From the NCBI GenBank assembly GCA_021613335.1, contig JAJTWR010000260.1:2535001-2599000 (forward strand): DNA of 64,000 nucleotides, given 5' to 3'. Position numbers and translations under genes: made by a program. The stretch comes from Whitmania pigra. Taxonomy: Eukaryota > Annelida > Clitellata > Hirudinida > Haemopidae. Positions 51,676 through 62,679 of the stretch are shown piece after piece. Below the pieces are notes generated by a model, which was not told where the DNA came from, did no database searches, and saw nothing but the letters and a program-made list of their open reading frames with translations. Position 1 is the stretch's first letter. Every line of letters starts with the position of its first letter.

Positions 51676-53794
51676 TATTATTTTTATTATTATGCTGGTG
51701 ATGATGATGATGCCTAAAAAAACAAACCAGAGATAAAGACTCGGTGCTTAAAAATTGAAATCCTTATTAATGAACCTCAATAATTATAATTTTGCATGAC
51801 TTGACTATCCAATATTTTTAATAATTAATTAATTATTATTATGTTAAGTAATTATAATTATATTAACTAATATTCACATTTCATATTTCTGAGTGACTTT
51901 ATCGGCTTCGGACAACTTAACTGTCCCAAACGACTCAGTATTGAACAAAATGAAACAAACAAATCAAACATTGTTTAACAAGTTAAATGTAAAAAAATAA
52001 TAAAACAGAATGAAAGATGAATTAAAAAAGATGATTATGAATAAATTATGAATAACAGTACGGTTGCTGGTCATGTCAAGCTTTATGTCATGTTTCATAT
52101 CCTAGGAACAATTACGCAGAATTTCGTTAAATAAAATATTTTGTTAATTATCGATTATTAAAATACATTATAATGTGAGTTAATAATATATTTTATTTAT
52201 TATACATTATAATGTCATTTAATAATATATTTTATTTGGTAACAACATAACAATTAATTCACATCTTGAAAGCTTTACATTCGAGCACGTTTTTGCACGT
52301 GTACATTGGAAGCACTTACGACGAATTATGGCTCGAAGTGTTGTTGCTGTTATTGTTGTTGTTGTTGGTGTTGTTGTTGTTGTGTTGTTGTTGTTGTTGG
52401 TGGTGGTGGTGTTGCTGTTGTTGTTATTGTTGTTGCTGTTATTGTTGTTGTTGTTGTTGTTGTTGTTGCTGTTGCTGTTATTGTTGTTGTTGTTGTTGTT
52501 ATTGCTGCTGTTGCTGATGTTGCTGATGTTGTTTTTGCACAATTTGATCATTACACGAAGTTCATCGATTGAATTTCTAACAAAGTGCTTCGCAATAATT
52601 TTGAAACGTCATTAAAAGATGTCAACGACATTCGAAATTCAGACTCATCTGTTTAATTATTTAACTTGTTTAGCATTCGTGTCAACGAATTTTAATCGTT
52701 ATGAACTCGTCAGAGATTGCTGTCCAAAAGGTTTCGTGTTCACCTCCTACTTTGATCTCCTCGTGAAATTAGGCGCCACATAAATGGACAATTATCTCGT
52801 CGGCCATCACTTAAGATAATTGAGCTGCTCTTTCATTCTCGTTTCATTGCATTGTTTTCACGACAATCTTACTTTGATTCTTTCAGGAGTCGTTCGATTC
52901 ATCACCTCCATTATGACATCACAACATCACAACATTACAACATCACGACATCACGACATCACAACATCACAACATCACAACGTCATGACATCACAACGTC
53001 ATGACATCACAACATCACAATGTCACAATGTCGCAAGAACATCGCGAGACCGCAAGAGCACACGATGACATTCCAGGTTGTTTAACCATGTCATGATGGA
53101 GCCAGCACTATCGGATGTTTGGATTGGAACCGAGGAAGCAATATGATGTTACGGCATCATCATCATCATCGTCATCTTCATCATCATCATCATCATCATC
53201 AGCGCTGGTTGAATTGAACACATTTTATTAATATTTGTTAGTAATTTGGAGACAATAATTATTTGATTTATTGATGATAATAATTACATTTATTTATATT
53301 ATTTTGTTATAAAAATATAATTATCATATAACTAAATAATATAATACGTTGTATAATTCACAACATTGTAAATAAAAAATTAAGTGCGAATAATAACTAA
53401 ACCAATTAATAACTTGTTAATTGGAGATCACCGTACTTGAGAGTAAAAATAACGGTAGGAACAAAAGTTTGGACGTGAAACTATTCCACGTGTTCACGTG
53501 TGCATTAACGATACATGCACAACAAACACACACACACGCAAACATACATACATACATTCACACACACGCACATTTACACACACACACGCAAACATACATA
53601 CACATAATCACACATTCACACGCATACATACATACATACACATACACACACACACATTCACACACAAGCACTCACTTCTTCCAGGTGGCCGAAACACTGG
53701 CTCTTTCTTGGTCGCTCAGGAATTCATGTTTTGGCCTCTTGAAGCTGTTGTTTGAGTTTCTGTGGCACAACATTCTCGACTCGGAGCCTCCCAT
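49956..53794 (-). CDS. Globin, three exons, about 203 aa, predicted N-myristoylated
   Basis: This is a heme-binding globin. Exons on the minus strand are 53794-53676, 50519-50345 and 50273-49956, totalling 612 nt with consistent phases. Exon 1 codes MGGSES, a fit to the MGxxxS N-myristoylation signal, a nearby Cys10, and helix A (LSDQERASVSATWK). Exon 2 codes helices B-E with VGEKIFLRIFHLNPETK, a phenylalanine at CD1 (about residue 72) and the distal histidine of KSHAIRF (about 89). Exon 3 codes LHHLGTRH with the proximal histidine (about 122), then GFHPEYLDTF and the W-rich G-H helices ending ITSSVHGGY, plus a 25-residue hydrophilic tail. The 33-residue spacing between the histidines is normal. 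Lipid-anchor signals are known in the globin X group, which this resembles. Intron 1 (3.2 kb) is packed with simple repeats; intron 2 is 71 bp. Confidence 0.85.
51150..51700. repeat. (TAA)n / (TATAA) microsatellite region in globin intron 1
   Basis: A mixture of ATA, TAA, AAGAAT and ATTATA repeats that turns into the reverse-complement TTA series on the right, so a long hairpin is possible around 51180-51680. Confidence 0.9.
52330..52518. repeat. (GTT)n microsatellite in globin intron 1
   Basis: Interrupted TTG trinucleotides with GCT, GGT and ATT variants. Open frames of Cys, Val or Leu runs across it are artefacts of the repeat. Confidence 0.95.
52916..53040. repeat. 8 bp tandem repeat in globin intron 1
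   Basis: About fifteen copies of acatcaca with variants (gacatcac, acgtcatg), tapering into diverged copies on the right. Confidence 0.85.
53525..53670. repeat. (CA)n / (CATA)n microsatellite next to globin exon 1
   Basis: CA and CATA dinucleotide and tetranucleotide runs end a few bases from the exon 1 splice donor at 53675. Confidence 0.9.
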
Positions 53795-54119
53795 GATGAT
53801 GGTGATGATGATGATGATGACTGTGAGGATGATCGGTGTTGTTTACCTCGACGTTTATGCTAATTGTAAATCACTGAAGATCTGCAAACATTTGAATGTT
53901 AATCAGAGTTTACGAAATTTAGTTTATTAAATAAACTTTTGAATATTAATGAACATATGTAAAAGATGGCAACGTGGAATGGAACTTATAAATAATCTTG
54001 GCATTTCACATGGTGACAGATCTTAACCAAACACACGTCAATTGGGATTAATTGAATTCTCATAATTAACATTCAAAAATGCTTCAAAAGAATTGCATTT
54101 TCATGCAAGAATTTTAAAC

Positions 54120-54652
54120 ATTCATTCATTCATTCACTCACTCACTCACTCACTCACTCACTCACTCACTCACTCACTCACTCATTCACTCACTCACTCA
54201 CTCACTCACTCACTCACTCACTCACTCACACTCACTCACTCACTCACTCACTCACTCACTCACTCACTCACTCACTCACTCACTCACTCACACTCACTCA
54301 CTCACTCACTCACTCACTCACTCACTCACTCACTCACTCACTCACTCACTCACTCACTCACTCACTCACTCACTCACTCACTCACTCACTCACTCACTCA
54401 CTCACTCACTCACTCACTCACTCACTCACTCACTCACTCACTCACTCACTCACTCACTCACTCACTCACTCACTCACTCACTCACTCACTCACTCACTCA
54501 CTCACTCACTCACTCACTCACTCACTCACTCACTCACTCACTCACTCACTCACTCACTCACTCACTCACTCACTCACTCACTCACTCACTCACTCACTCA
54601 CTCACTCACTCACTCACTCCTCACTCACTCACTCACTCACTCATTCATTCAA
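54120..54652. repeat. (ACTC)n tetranucleotide array, about 530 bp
   Basis: More than 120 nearly perfect ACTC units, with a few ATTC or single-base slippage variants. The apparent THSL-repeat protein across it is an artefact of the array. Confidence 0.98.
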
Positions 54653-55964
54653 GCACTTTCCACTTTAATCGTACAAATTCATCTCCTAAATCTCAAGAAG
54701 GGGAACCATTCTTAAGAATATTAATTAATTGTAATTATTAATTTTTTATTTTTTATTTTTACCACATTAATTTACACTTTATCTGGAACAAACATTAGCA
54801 AGAAATGCTTATATTTCCACATAAATCTTCCAATTGATTACCACCTGGACAATCAATCAATCCATCGTGCTTGTATCCATCCCCAATGCACTCACCCATC
54901 CATTCATCAATCCATCTAATGATAACTATATACACTATATATATGTATATATATAACATAAATATTAATATTCATCATCGTTATCATTAGATGGATTGAT
55001 GAATGGATGGATGAGTGCATTGGGGATGGATACATATGTAATTCCTTTGAAGAATTATTGAATGTTAATAATGAGATAATGTATATATATATAATATACA
55101 ATATTATTATGATCCAATTGGACTTCAGGAGCACTTCAAACGTAAGGGAAGATTCTATCATCCTTATGCACGCCCATCCATTCATCCTTCCATCCATCTA
55201 TCATTTAATTATTCTACAGATTCTTCAAAATTATTATACTTTAAAAATATTCTATTTTCAAAAGAAATTGAATAAAACAATAATAATTAACTCTACAAAG
55301 CGCTACCAGGAGAAGTCTGTCACAGGCAAAAAGCAAGTCACAAGTTTCAATTGAATATCAGTTTATCATTGATTTCCAGGAATATGAATTAGGGTTGAGG
55401 TCAGGGGTATGGATAGGGCCGTATTAGGGTTAGGGATGGTAGTAGGGTTATGGATGAATGAATTACCAAAAGTCGCCATCTGCTTTTGCCCATCACTTGG
55501 CCAACAATCGTACAATTTTGTGTTTTCATGTTCATTCATTGAATTGCAACGAGATTGACGATGATTGAAAAAATTGTGACGTGTGAAAATATTTTACGAC
55601 GGCAGGTTGTCATCATCTTGTTCGATATTTTTAGAAAGCCTGACGACATTTTAAACATTTTTAATGTTTTCAACATTTTTAATATTTTTAATGTTTTCAA
55701 TGTGTACTTTCAAAGTTCTACTTGCGAGGTGTTCAAAGATCGATGAAGTTCTCAGATTTCAACTTTCCATCAAAAGATATCTTCAAAGAATTACGCAACC
55801 GAATGTTATGCCCACTCAGTATGCCCAAAAGTATGTACCAAATATGTTAATTATGTTAATTAAATTTATTGCGTTAATATTTGTGCCTGTCAAGAAGGCA
55901 AAAGAACGCAAACTTCTATAAATAGCTAAGCAATGATTTCCATCTGATGAACAACTTGTGCGAC

Positions 55965-56250
55965 CACAACATCTGAACATCAACAACATCTGAACATCAA
56001 CAACATCTGAACATCAACAACATCTGAACATCAACAACATCTGAACATCAACAACATCTCAACATCAACAACATCTCAACATCAACAACATCTCAACATC
56101 AACAACATCTCAACATCAACAACATCTCAACATCAACAACATCTCAACATCAACAACATCTCAACATCAACAACATCTCAACATCAACAACATCTCAACA
56201 TCAACAACATCTGAACATCAACAACATCCTAACATCAACAACATCACAAC
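55965..56250. repeat. 17 bp minisatellite
   Basis: About sixteen copies of catctcaacatcaacaa. The outer copies read catctgaac and the inner block catctcaac. Confidence 0.95.
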
Positions 56251-57244
56251 ATCTCGTCATAGCAGACTAAGTTCAAGGTTAGTACTTCATCGTTTACGAA
56301 GCACATTACCATGACGACGACGACAACTGCGACTCAGATGATGATGACGATGATTTTCATTACCATCTGTTCCTATGGCAACGAACGCCATAAAAACGCG
56401 AACATTAATTCGACAAACAGATGTTTTCACGCAAAACGCGAACCTTCATAAATTAAGGATTATTGTCCATGATATATTTTTAGTTCATTAAAAAAAATCA
56501 TTAAAATCGTATTCTTGAAAATGTCATGGGCAAATACATAATTGGAAGGAAATGTTAACTATTATTATATTAATTATAAATCTAAACATTACATCAACTT
56601 GCTAACAATTCCTAGCATAGTCAATACATACACTCCAGTTAATTAATAATTAAACTTATATTTTAGTAAACCTTTAGTGACCTTTTTCGAACTCGGATTT
56701 ACCCAGAAATACCCAATTAGCGGGATAGTCAGAGATATTCAAGGATCAGCCCGCAATTAAATAAATCTACGTAGTCATAAATAAAATTTCTCGACAATAA
56801 ATTAATTCTTTAATCATATAGTTAATTAATTCTTTTTCGTTCCATTTCGGAGAAATAATAAGAGTTGATAATGATTTAAATTAAAGATAAAAGTGATGTA
56901 TGTCAAAATACCTGCGCATACTTAATCTGAGAAAATAGGTAAAATACAGACTAAATGAAACGAATGAATGTGCCATTCAAAATGCACTAACAATTTCAAA
57001 GTTGGCAACAGATCTGCAGATGTTTACTAACCGAGAAGAATTTACATCCACGATAACGTTTTTATTATTGACGCGAGAGAACCAACTGCTGAATCTCCTC
57101 CCTGCTTTTATACTCCAACAACAACCTCCATCATTCCCGCTCAACAACGTGCCAGAAGTTAGTTTGCTCCAACAACTCATTTCTCGAGTATTTCCTTCAT
57201 TTTAGCATTTTATGTTAACTATTGAAAGTTCGGTCGATGAAGAA

Positions 57245-58290
57245 ATTAATTGATAATGATGAATTAATTGATAATGATGAATTAATTGATAACGATGAAT
57301 TAATTGGTAACGATGAATTAATTGGTAACGATGAATTAATTGGTAACAATGAATTAATTGGTAACGATGAATTAATTGATAACGATGAATTAATTGATAA
57401 CGATGAATTAATTGATAATGATGAATTAATTGGTAACGATGAATTAATTGATAACGATGAATTAATTGATAACGCTGAATTAATTGATAATGCTGAATTA
57501 ATTGATAATGCTGAATTAATTGACAATGATGAATTAATTGATAATGATGAATTAATTGATAATGATGAATTAATTGATAATGATGAATTAATTGATAATG
57601 ATGAATTAATTGATAATTATGAATTAATTGATAATGATGAATTAATTGATAATGCTGAATTAATTGACAATGATGAATTAATTGATAATGATGAAATAAT
57701 TGATAATGATGAATTAATTGATAACGATGAATTAATTGATAATTATGAATTAATTGATAATGATGAATTAATTGATAATGATGAATTAATTGGCAATTAT
57801 GAATTAATTGATAATTATTGATTAATTGATAATTATAAATTAATTGATAATTGTGGATTAATTGATAATGATGAATTAATTGATAATGATGAATTAATTG
57901 ATAATGACGAATTAATTGATAACGATGAATTAATTGATAATGACGAATTAATTGATAATGCTTAATTAATTGATAATGACGAATTAATTGGTAATGACGA
58001 ATTAATTGATAATGAGGAATTAATTGATAACGAGGAATTAATTGATAATGAGGAATTAATTGATAACGAGGAATTAATTGATAATGATGAATTAATTGAT
58101 AACGATGAATTAATTGATAATGATGAATTAATTGATAACGATGATGATGAATTAATTGGTAATGACGAATTAATTGATAATTCTGAATTAATTGATAATG
58201 ATGAATTAATTGACAATGATGATTTAATTGATAATGATGAACTAACTGATAATGATGAATTAATTGATAATGATGAATTAATTGACTTCA
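57245..58290. repeat. 18 bp minisatellite coding DELIDN, about 58 copies
   Basis: The unit gatgaattaattgataac is repeated for about 1.05 kb with point variants. The plus strand is open from 57222 to 57821 as a 199-residue DELIDN repeat, and the minus strand codes INSSLS repeats. A single change (ttgattaattg near 57820) ends the plus frame. Each unit contains the near-palindrome gaattaattg. I see no splice sites or flanking coding sequence, so I regard it as satellite DNA rather than a gene. Confidence 0.9.
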
Positions 58291-58410
58291 CGTCAACACA
58301 ACGTGCAATTTTCATGTTCTCAATAAATCTACTCAAACTTAAGTTTTTTGTTCATTTTAAGACTGGAAACAAACTCCCAGTAAATCAGATGGAAAACTAT
58401 ATGTTCTTGT

Positions 58411-58542
<132 letters not shown>

Positions 58543-59235
58543 ATTATCATCATCGCAATCATAATCAAAACCACCGCTGTGCCACAAAGACAAATTGAAA
58601 GCATTTTTTACATGCACCATGAGCATTCCAGTACAGGAATCGCCTCAATTAAGGAGTTGCGTGTTTGCTCTGAAATGATTTATTTGTATAAACAGAGGAA
58701 TATTTATTTTATATTTATAAATTGCAACCAACATTACTCAGACTTATTTTGTTACATTGGGTAAAAGCTGATGTTTCTATAATTTCATGGACCCGAAACC
58801 AAGCTTATCTGTCACTCCTTAATATGTTATCCTCATAAATCATCCGTTATGTTAGGAAATGTAAATGCAGCATTTTATGTATTAATTAATTCATTCATTG
58901 TTCTAATAAACGCAAATATAAATGTGTGTATTTCAATAATAAGACCTGATTTAGTGCGTCAAATATTAACAAATGGCTATAAAATCATTAAATCCTAAAA
59001 GGTACTATTATTACTTCTACTACTACTAATAATAATAATACTATTATTATATTATTTACATCGACGTCGGAGATGATGATTTATAAGGCGCCATTACGGT
59101 CAGACATAATATGTATTCCTTCGTCGTCTGTCGATATGTTAACAGTTATTAAGGATCAGTGGCTTGTGAAGATCAAAGTGATTAACATGGAAGAAATATT
59201 TTACGATTTCATTGCAATAACGTTTTATTGCCTTA
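58543..59235. other. AT-rich intergenic DNA
   Basis: No gene or element is recognised. Confidence 0.4.
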
Positions 59236-59450
59236 AAGTTCTCAACTTGTGGGTAGCTTGAGGTTTTTTCCAGGGGTCTTATGAGATACTAAGAATTTAA
59301 TACTTTTTTTAATAGTTTTTAAAATCCTATTTTGAAAAAACCTAAACTTTGAAATCCTTACCCTACATACCCCATGCTCCTCCATAAAAGTGATTTAGAT
59401 ACTTTATTTTTAAGTACGAGCTATTTATAAAGCGCCCAATAATCGTCGCG
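59236..59450. mobile_element. Second fragment of the 28.8 kb hAT-like family
   Basis: From ctcaacttgtgggtagcttg through ttttccaggggtctta and taaaatcctattttg to agcgcccaataatcg, this sequence aligns with 28785-28975 at moderate divergence. The right terminus seen at 29311 is not present here. Confidence 0.6.
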
Positions 59451-60229
59451 GCCTATTGCAGGATGGCCGATTTAGTTGCCTTCTTTGAAGAAAATGATGT
59501 TGAGAAAGAAAAAATGAATGACAAGTTCTTTCAAGCAACATGCTTTTTCATGGATTCAAAAAGTCAATTCTTTCATGTTTGACAAACAGTATCGCATGGT
59601 AATTGACAATGTCTATTATATTGTAAAAGTAAAAGTATTTAACTTTGTTTATGTATGTCATGTACCACTGTAACGATGTTTTTAAAAACAACTTTTTTCG
59701 AAACTTTTCCACTTTCAAAGGTGAAAGCGAAAGCCAAATATCCGTCGATCTGTGGCTGTGGATTTTTGTCCTCAACTCACAAACACCCGCCGTCAAAGAT
59801 TTCCATTACCAGACAGTTTATTAATTGATTAATTGGTTGGTTGATTAATAGATGGATTGCCTGTATATAGCTTCCACTTTTAATATAATTATGGTTGTGA
59901 AGATAGTGATGATGAAGATAATGACGGGGATGATTATGATGATGATTATTAATACGAACTAGTTATTGTGATTCACTTTTAATTGTTAATTAAATCAGAG
60001 AAGCCGAGGGGGTATTTCCATCAGACTTTTTTTATACCAATTGACCCGATCCATTGTAATGAATTACATTAATGATAATAATACCACTAGACAATGTTGA
60101 AATTATTCATTTAAGAGTCTTTTCATTGATTTTAAATCGGAACACGAGCGTCATGATTATTATATTATCATCACTATACGTATATATTCCATTTGGAGTG
60201 CTGTATATGGATAATATAATTATAAAATT
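59451..60229. other. Unassigned intergenic DNA
   Basis: Short open frames and a GATGAT run near 59890-59945. Nothing I can name. Confidence 0.35.
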
Positions 60230-60970
60230 GTCAGTCACAAAGGAGGATATTCGGAGGATGACCGAAGAGGATTCCGAGTTGAAGATAGTTGTGGAAGCCG
60301 TTAAGACAGGACGATGGCCAAGTTTCCGGGCTGGATCGACCTTGCACGCCTTCCACAGTCGTTCTGCAGACCTGTCTGTCTATGAAGATGCACTCTTCAT
60401 GGGAGCACGTGCTGTGATTCCACCAGTATTGCGAAGCCGAGTTTTGAAGATGTTGCATGAGGGACACCCAGGAGCCACCAGAATGAGGATGCTTGCTCGG
60501 AAGTATGTTTATTGGCAAGGAATTGACAGAGATATTGAAGACAGGGTGAAGCTTTGCAATGTATGTCAATTAGCTGCAAAGATGCCTGTCAGGAATGAAT
60601 TGTCACCATGGCCGAAACCTGATTGTGCTTGGGAGAGGATCCATATTGATTTTGCAGGACCAATGGAGGGAACGATGTTTCTCATTGTGGTGGATGCCTT
60701 CTCCAAGTGGCCTGAAGTTGTGCAGATGAAAACTTCAACAATTACTGCGACAATCAAAGAGCTGGGTAGGATTTTCGCTCAGCATGGATACCCAAAGGTG
60801 CTCGTTTCGGACAATGGCACTTAATTCACATCAAAGGAGTTTCAAGATTACTGTTTAAGAAATGGAATAGAGCATATTAGATCACCGCCATATCAACCTC
60901 ATTGCAACGGACAAGCGAAACGTTTTGTCGACACCTTTAAAAGCTGTTTTTTGCTAGTTCGCTATTTTCT
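60230..60970 (+). pseudogene. Ty3/gypsy-type retrotransposon integrase relic
   Basis: The frame holds the zinc-binding H-H-C-C module (MLHEGHPGATRM, then LCNVCQ) at about 60450-60570. The start of the retroviral-type integrase core follows (RIHIDFAGP with the first catalytic Asp, then VSDNGT with the second). A TAA at 60822-60824 interrupts the frame directly after the second catalytic motif. In the continuing homologous frame, the codon at 60918-60920, where the catalytic Glu belongs, encodes Lys. Sequence stops matching after about 60970. No LTRs, protease or reverse transcriptase are seen nearby. The copy is dead and truncated at both ends. Confidence 0.85.
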
Positions 60971-61369
60971 TTGAATCTGGGGGATATAGTAAAGTGAATT
61001 ATTAACACGATTAAGAAATAAAAAAAATATATTTAATATCATTAGCAAATGATGGTTACATAAAAAGTTAGCCATAAGTTGTTAACAAGATATCTGGCTT
61101 ATTATTTTTTAAATTTAAAGGATGACAGATATTTGTTTGTTTGTATTATGTTCAAGTTCGAGATTATACGAAAAACTGTTTATTTTACAAAAACCGTATT
61201 CGGGTGGCAGAATCGGATACAAAAGTTGAGGTCGATATGCTCTTTTCAATAAAACTACAGAAAATGTAAAGCTGAAAAAAGGTTTCATAGAAAATACATA
61301 TCTAAGCTACAATATATTTACAAATTAGCGTCTTAGCTTGCCCACAAATAATGATTTGAAACTTATAAC
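60971..61369. other. Unassigned AT-rich DNA between element relics
   Basis: No feature is recognised. Confidence 0.35.
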
Positions 61370-61765
61370 ATATTTGATCATGAAGAAAGTCGCATTTTGT
61401 TGTTTTTCGGAAAAGTTGAGGTTAAATTATGAAAGTTTACAACGAATTACGAAACAAAATTAAAAATCTGGCTAGTGCGATTTTAAGAAGAATGTTTGGT
61501 AATTATTTTGGTGTAATTTATTTTGATATTGATTGAGCAACTAAAAAGATTTTTGATCATGAAGTTGTTGCATTTTGTTGTTTTTTCAGAAAAGTTACAG
61601 AACAATTATGCAAATTTAAACAAAAAAAATTAAAAATCTGGTCAGTGCAATTTTAAGAGGATTGTTTGATGATTATTTTGGTGTAAGTTATTTTGACATT
61701 GGTTGAGCAACTAAAAAGATTTTTGACCATGATGTTGTCGCATTTTGTTGTTTTTCGGAAAAGTT
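61370..61765. repeat. Diverged tandem repeat, about 175 bp unit
   Basis: The block gatcatgaagaaagtcgcat with ttttgttgtttttcggaaaa recurs near 61374, 61553 and 61722, with ggctagtgcgattttaagaa-type sequence between. The third unit merges into the hAT transposase tail. Confidence 0.75.
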
Positions 61766-62267
61766 GAGGTTTTATTTATTCGTAGTCCTTCGAGAGTCAC
61801 GAGAAAGATTTCCAAGGTTACTCTCTGCTACTGCAAGGATTCTTGCAATGTTTGGCAGTACATATGCATGTGAACAATTTTTCTCATCCATGAAAGTTAA
61901 CAAGTCTGTACTGAGGTCACAGCTCACTAATGAACATTTGGAAGCAACACTGAGATTGGTTTCTTCTCACAAAATCAAGCCTAATATTGATGCCCTTGTT
62001 GACGCCAAACGCTGCCAGGTCAGCAGTCAGTACAGAAAGTGACTGAAACCTAAGTTAACCAAATACAGATACGCCAAAAACGATACATAAATTGACTACA
62101 TTAAATTTGTAATAAGATTTTAGAAAGTTTGTAAAGCACTACGTTCTTATTACGCTGTCTTGTTTATTGACTTTTTATCATTTTAAACAAGTTCTGGCTA
62201 TGCGGCCCTCGAGGAACTTTAGAAGTCATCACTTGGCCCGCGGAGCAATTTGAGTTTGAGACCCCTG
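61766..62267 (+). pseudogene. hAT transposase C-terminal dimerisation domain and 3' terminus
   Basis: The frame 61764-62042 encodes RFPRLLSATARILAMFGSTY, CEQFFSSMKVNKS, LRSQLTNEHLEATLRL and VDAKRCQVSS. This is the conserved hAT dimerisation region found at the end of Charlie-like transposases and their domesticated relatives. About 225 bp downstream the sequence gagtttgagacccctg (ending 62267) is a typical right inverted repeat of such elements. No left end or DDE catalytic core is present, so the copy is 5'-truncated. Confidence 0.8.
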
Positions 62268-62679
62268 ATCTAGATGTAGTAGCTTTATCTCTCGTCCATA
62301 ACTGGGACTCACGCAGCTCTGCTGTCTCTTTTTTTATATTTATAATATAATTTAAAATCGTTCTAAATTATAAAACGGAAAATTTACAATATAAATTAAA
62401 AGCTTACTTCATGAACCAGCATACACCCAGAAGTGTTTTTTTGGCTATAAAACGCAAAATAATGTATCAATTGTTTTTCAAAGTAGACTAAACCGACCCC
62501 ACAGCCAACATACTCAAGTGTTTCATGTTTCAATCAAATCAGTTCGGGATGAAAGATTTGTATAAGAAACATACATACAAGATACTTTATATATATATAT
62601 AGATTATGTTGTTTGATCGTGCTATATAATAGGTTTGATTAAGCAACAAGTTTAAGCATACATACAGTTGCTTGTAGAT
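62268..62679. other. Unassigned intergenic DNA
   Basis: AT-rich, with a short (TA)n near 62590. No feature is recognised. Confidence 0.35.

Larger units (their letters stand above)
53795..57240. other. Repeat-rich intergenic DNA 5' of the globin
   Basis: Holds the globin promoter region (a GATGAT run at 53794-53820 abuts the ATG) and two large tandem arrays listed separately. A minus-strand TATAAAAG lies at 57112-57105, followed by a 67 aa frame (57180-56977) that I cannot assign. No gene is recognised. Confidence 0.4.

Noticed and set aside
53421..53930. 169-codon plus-strand frame over the CA repeat
   Set aside because: Half of it is a microsatellite, and the rest is antisense to globin exon 1.
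54093..54668. 191-codon THSL-repeat protein
   Set aside because: It is the ACTC array read in frame. Any frame is open because the unit contains no stop.
55420..55440. Telomere-like ttagggttaggg
   Set aside because: Only about two units in a diverged GGGTTA-rich patch, too short to be a telomeric remnant.
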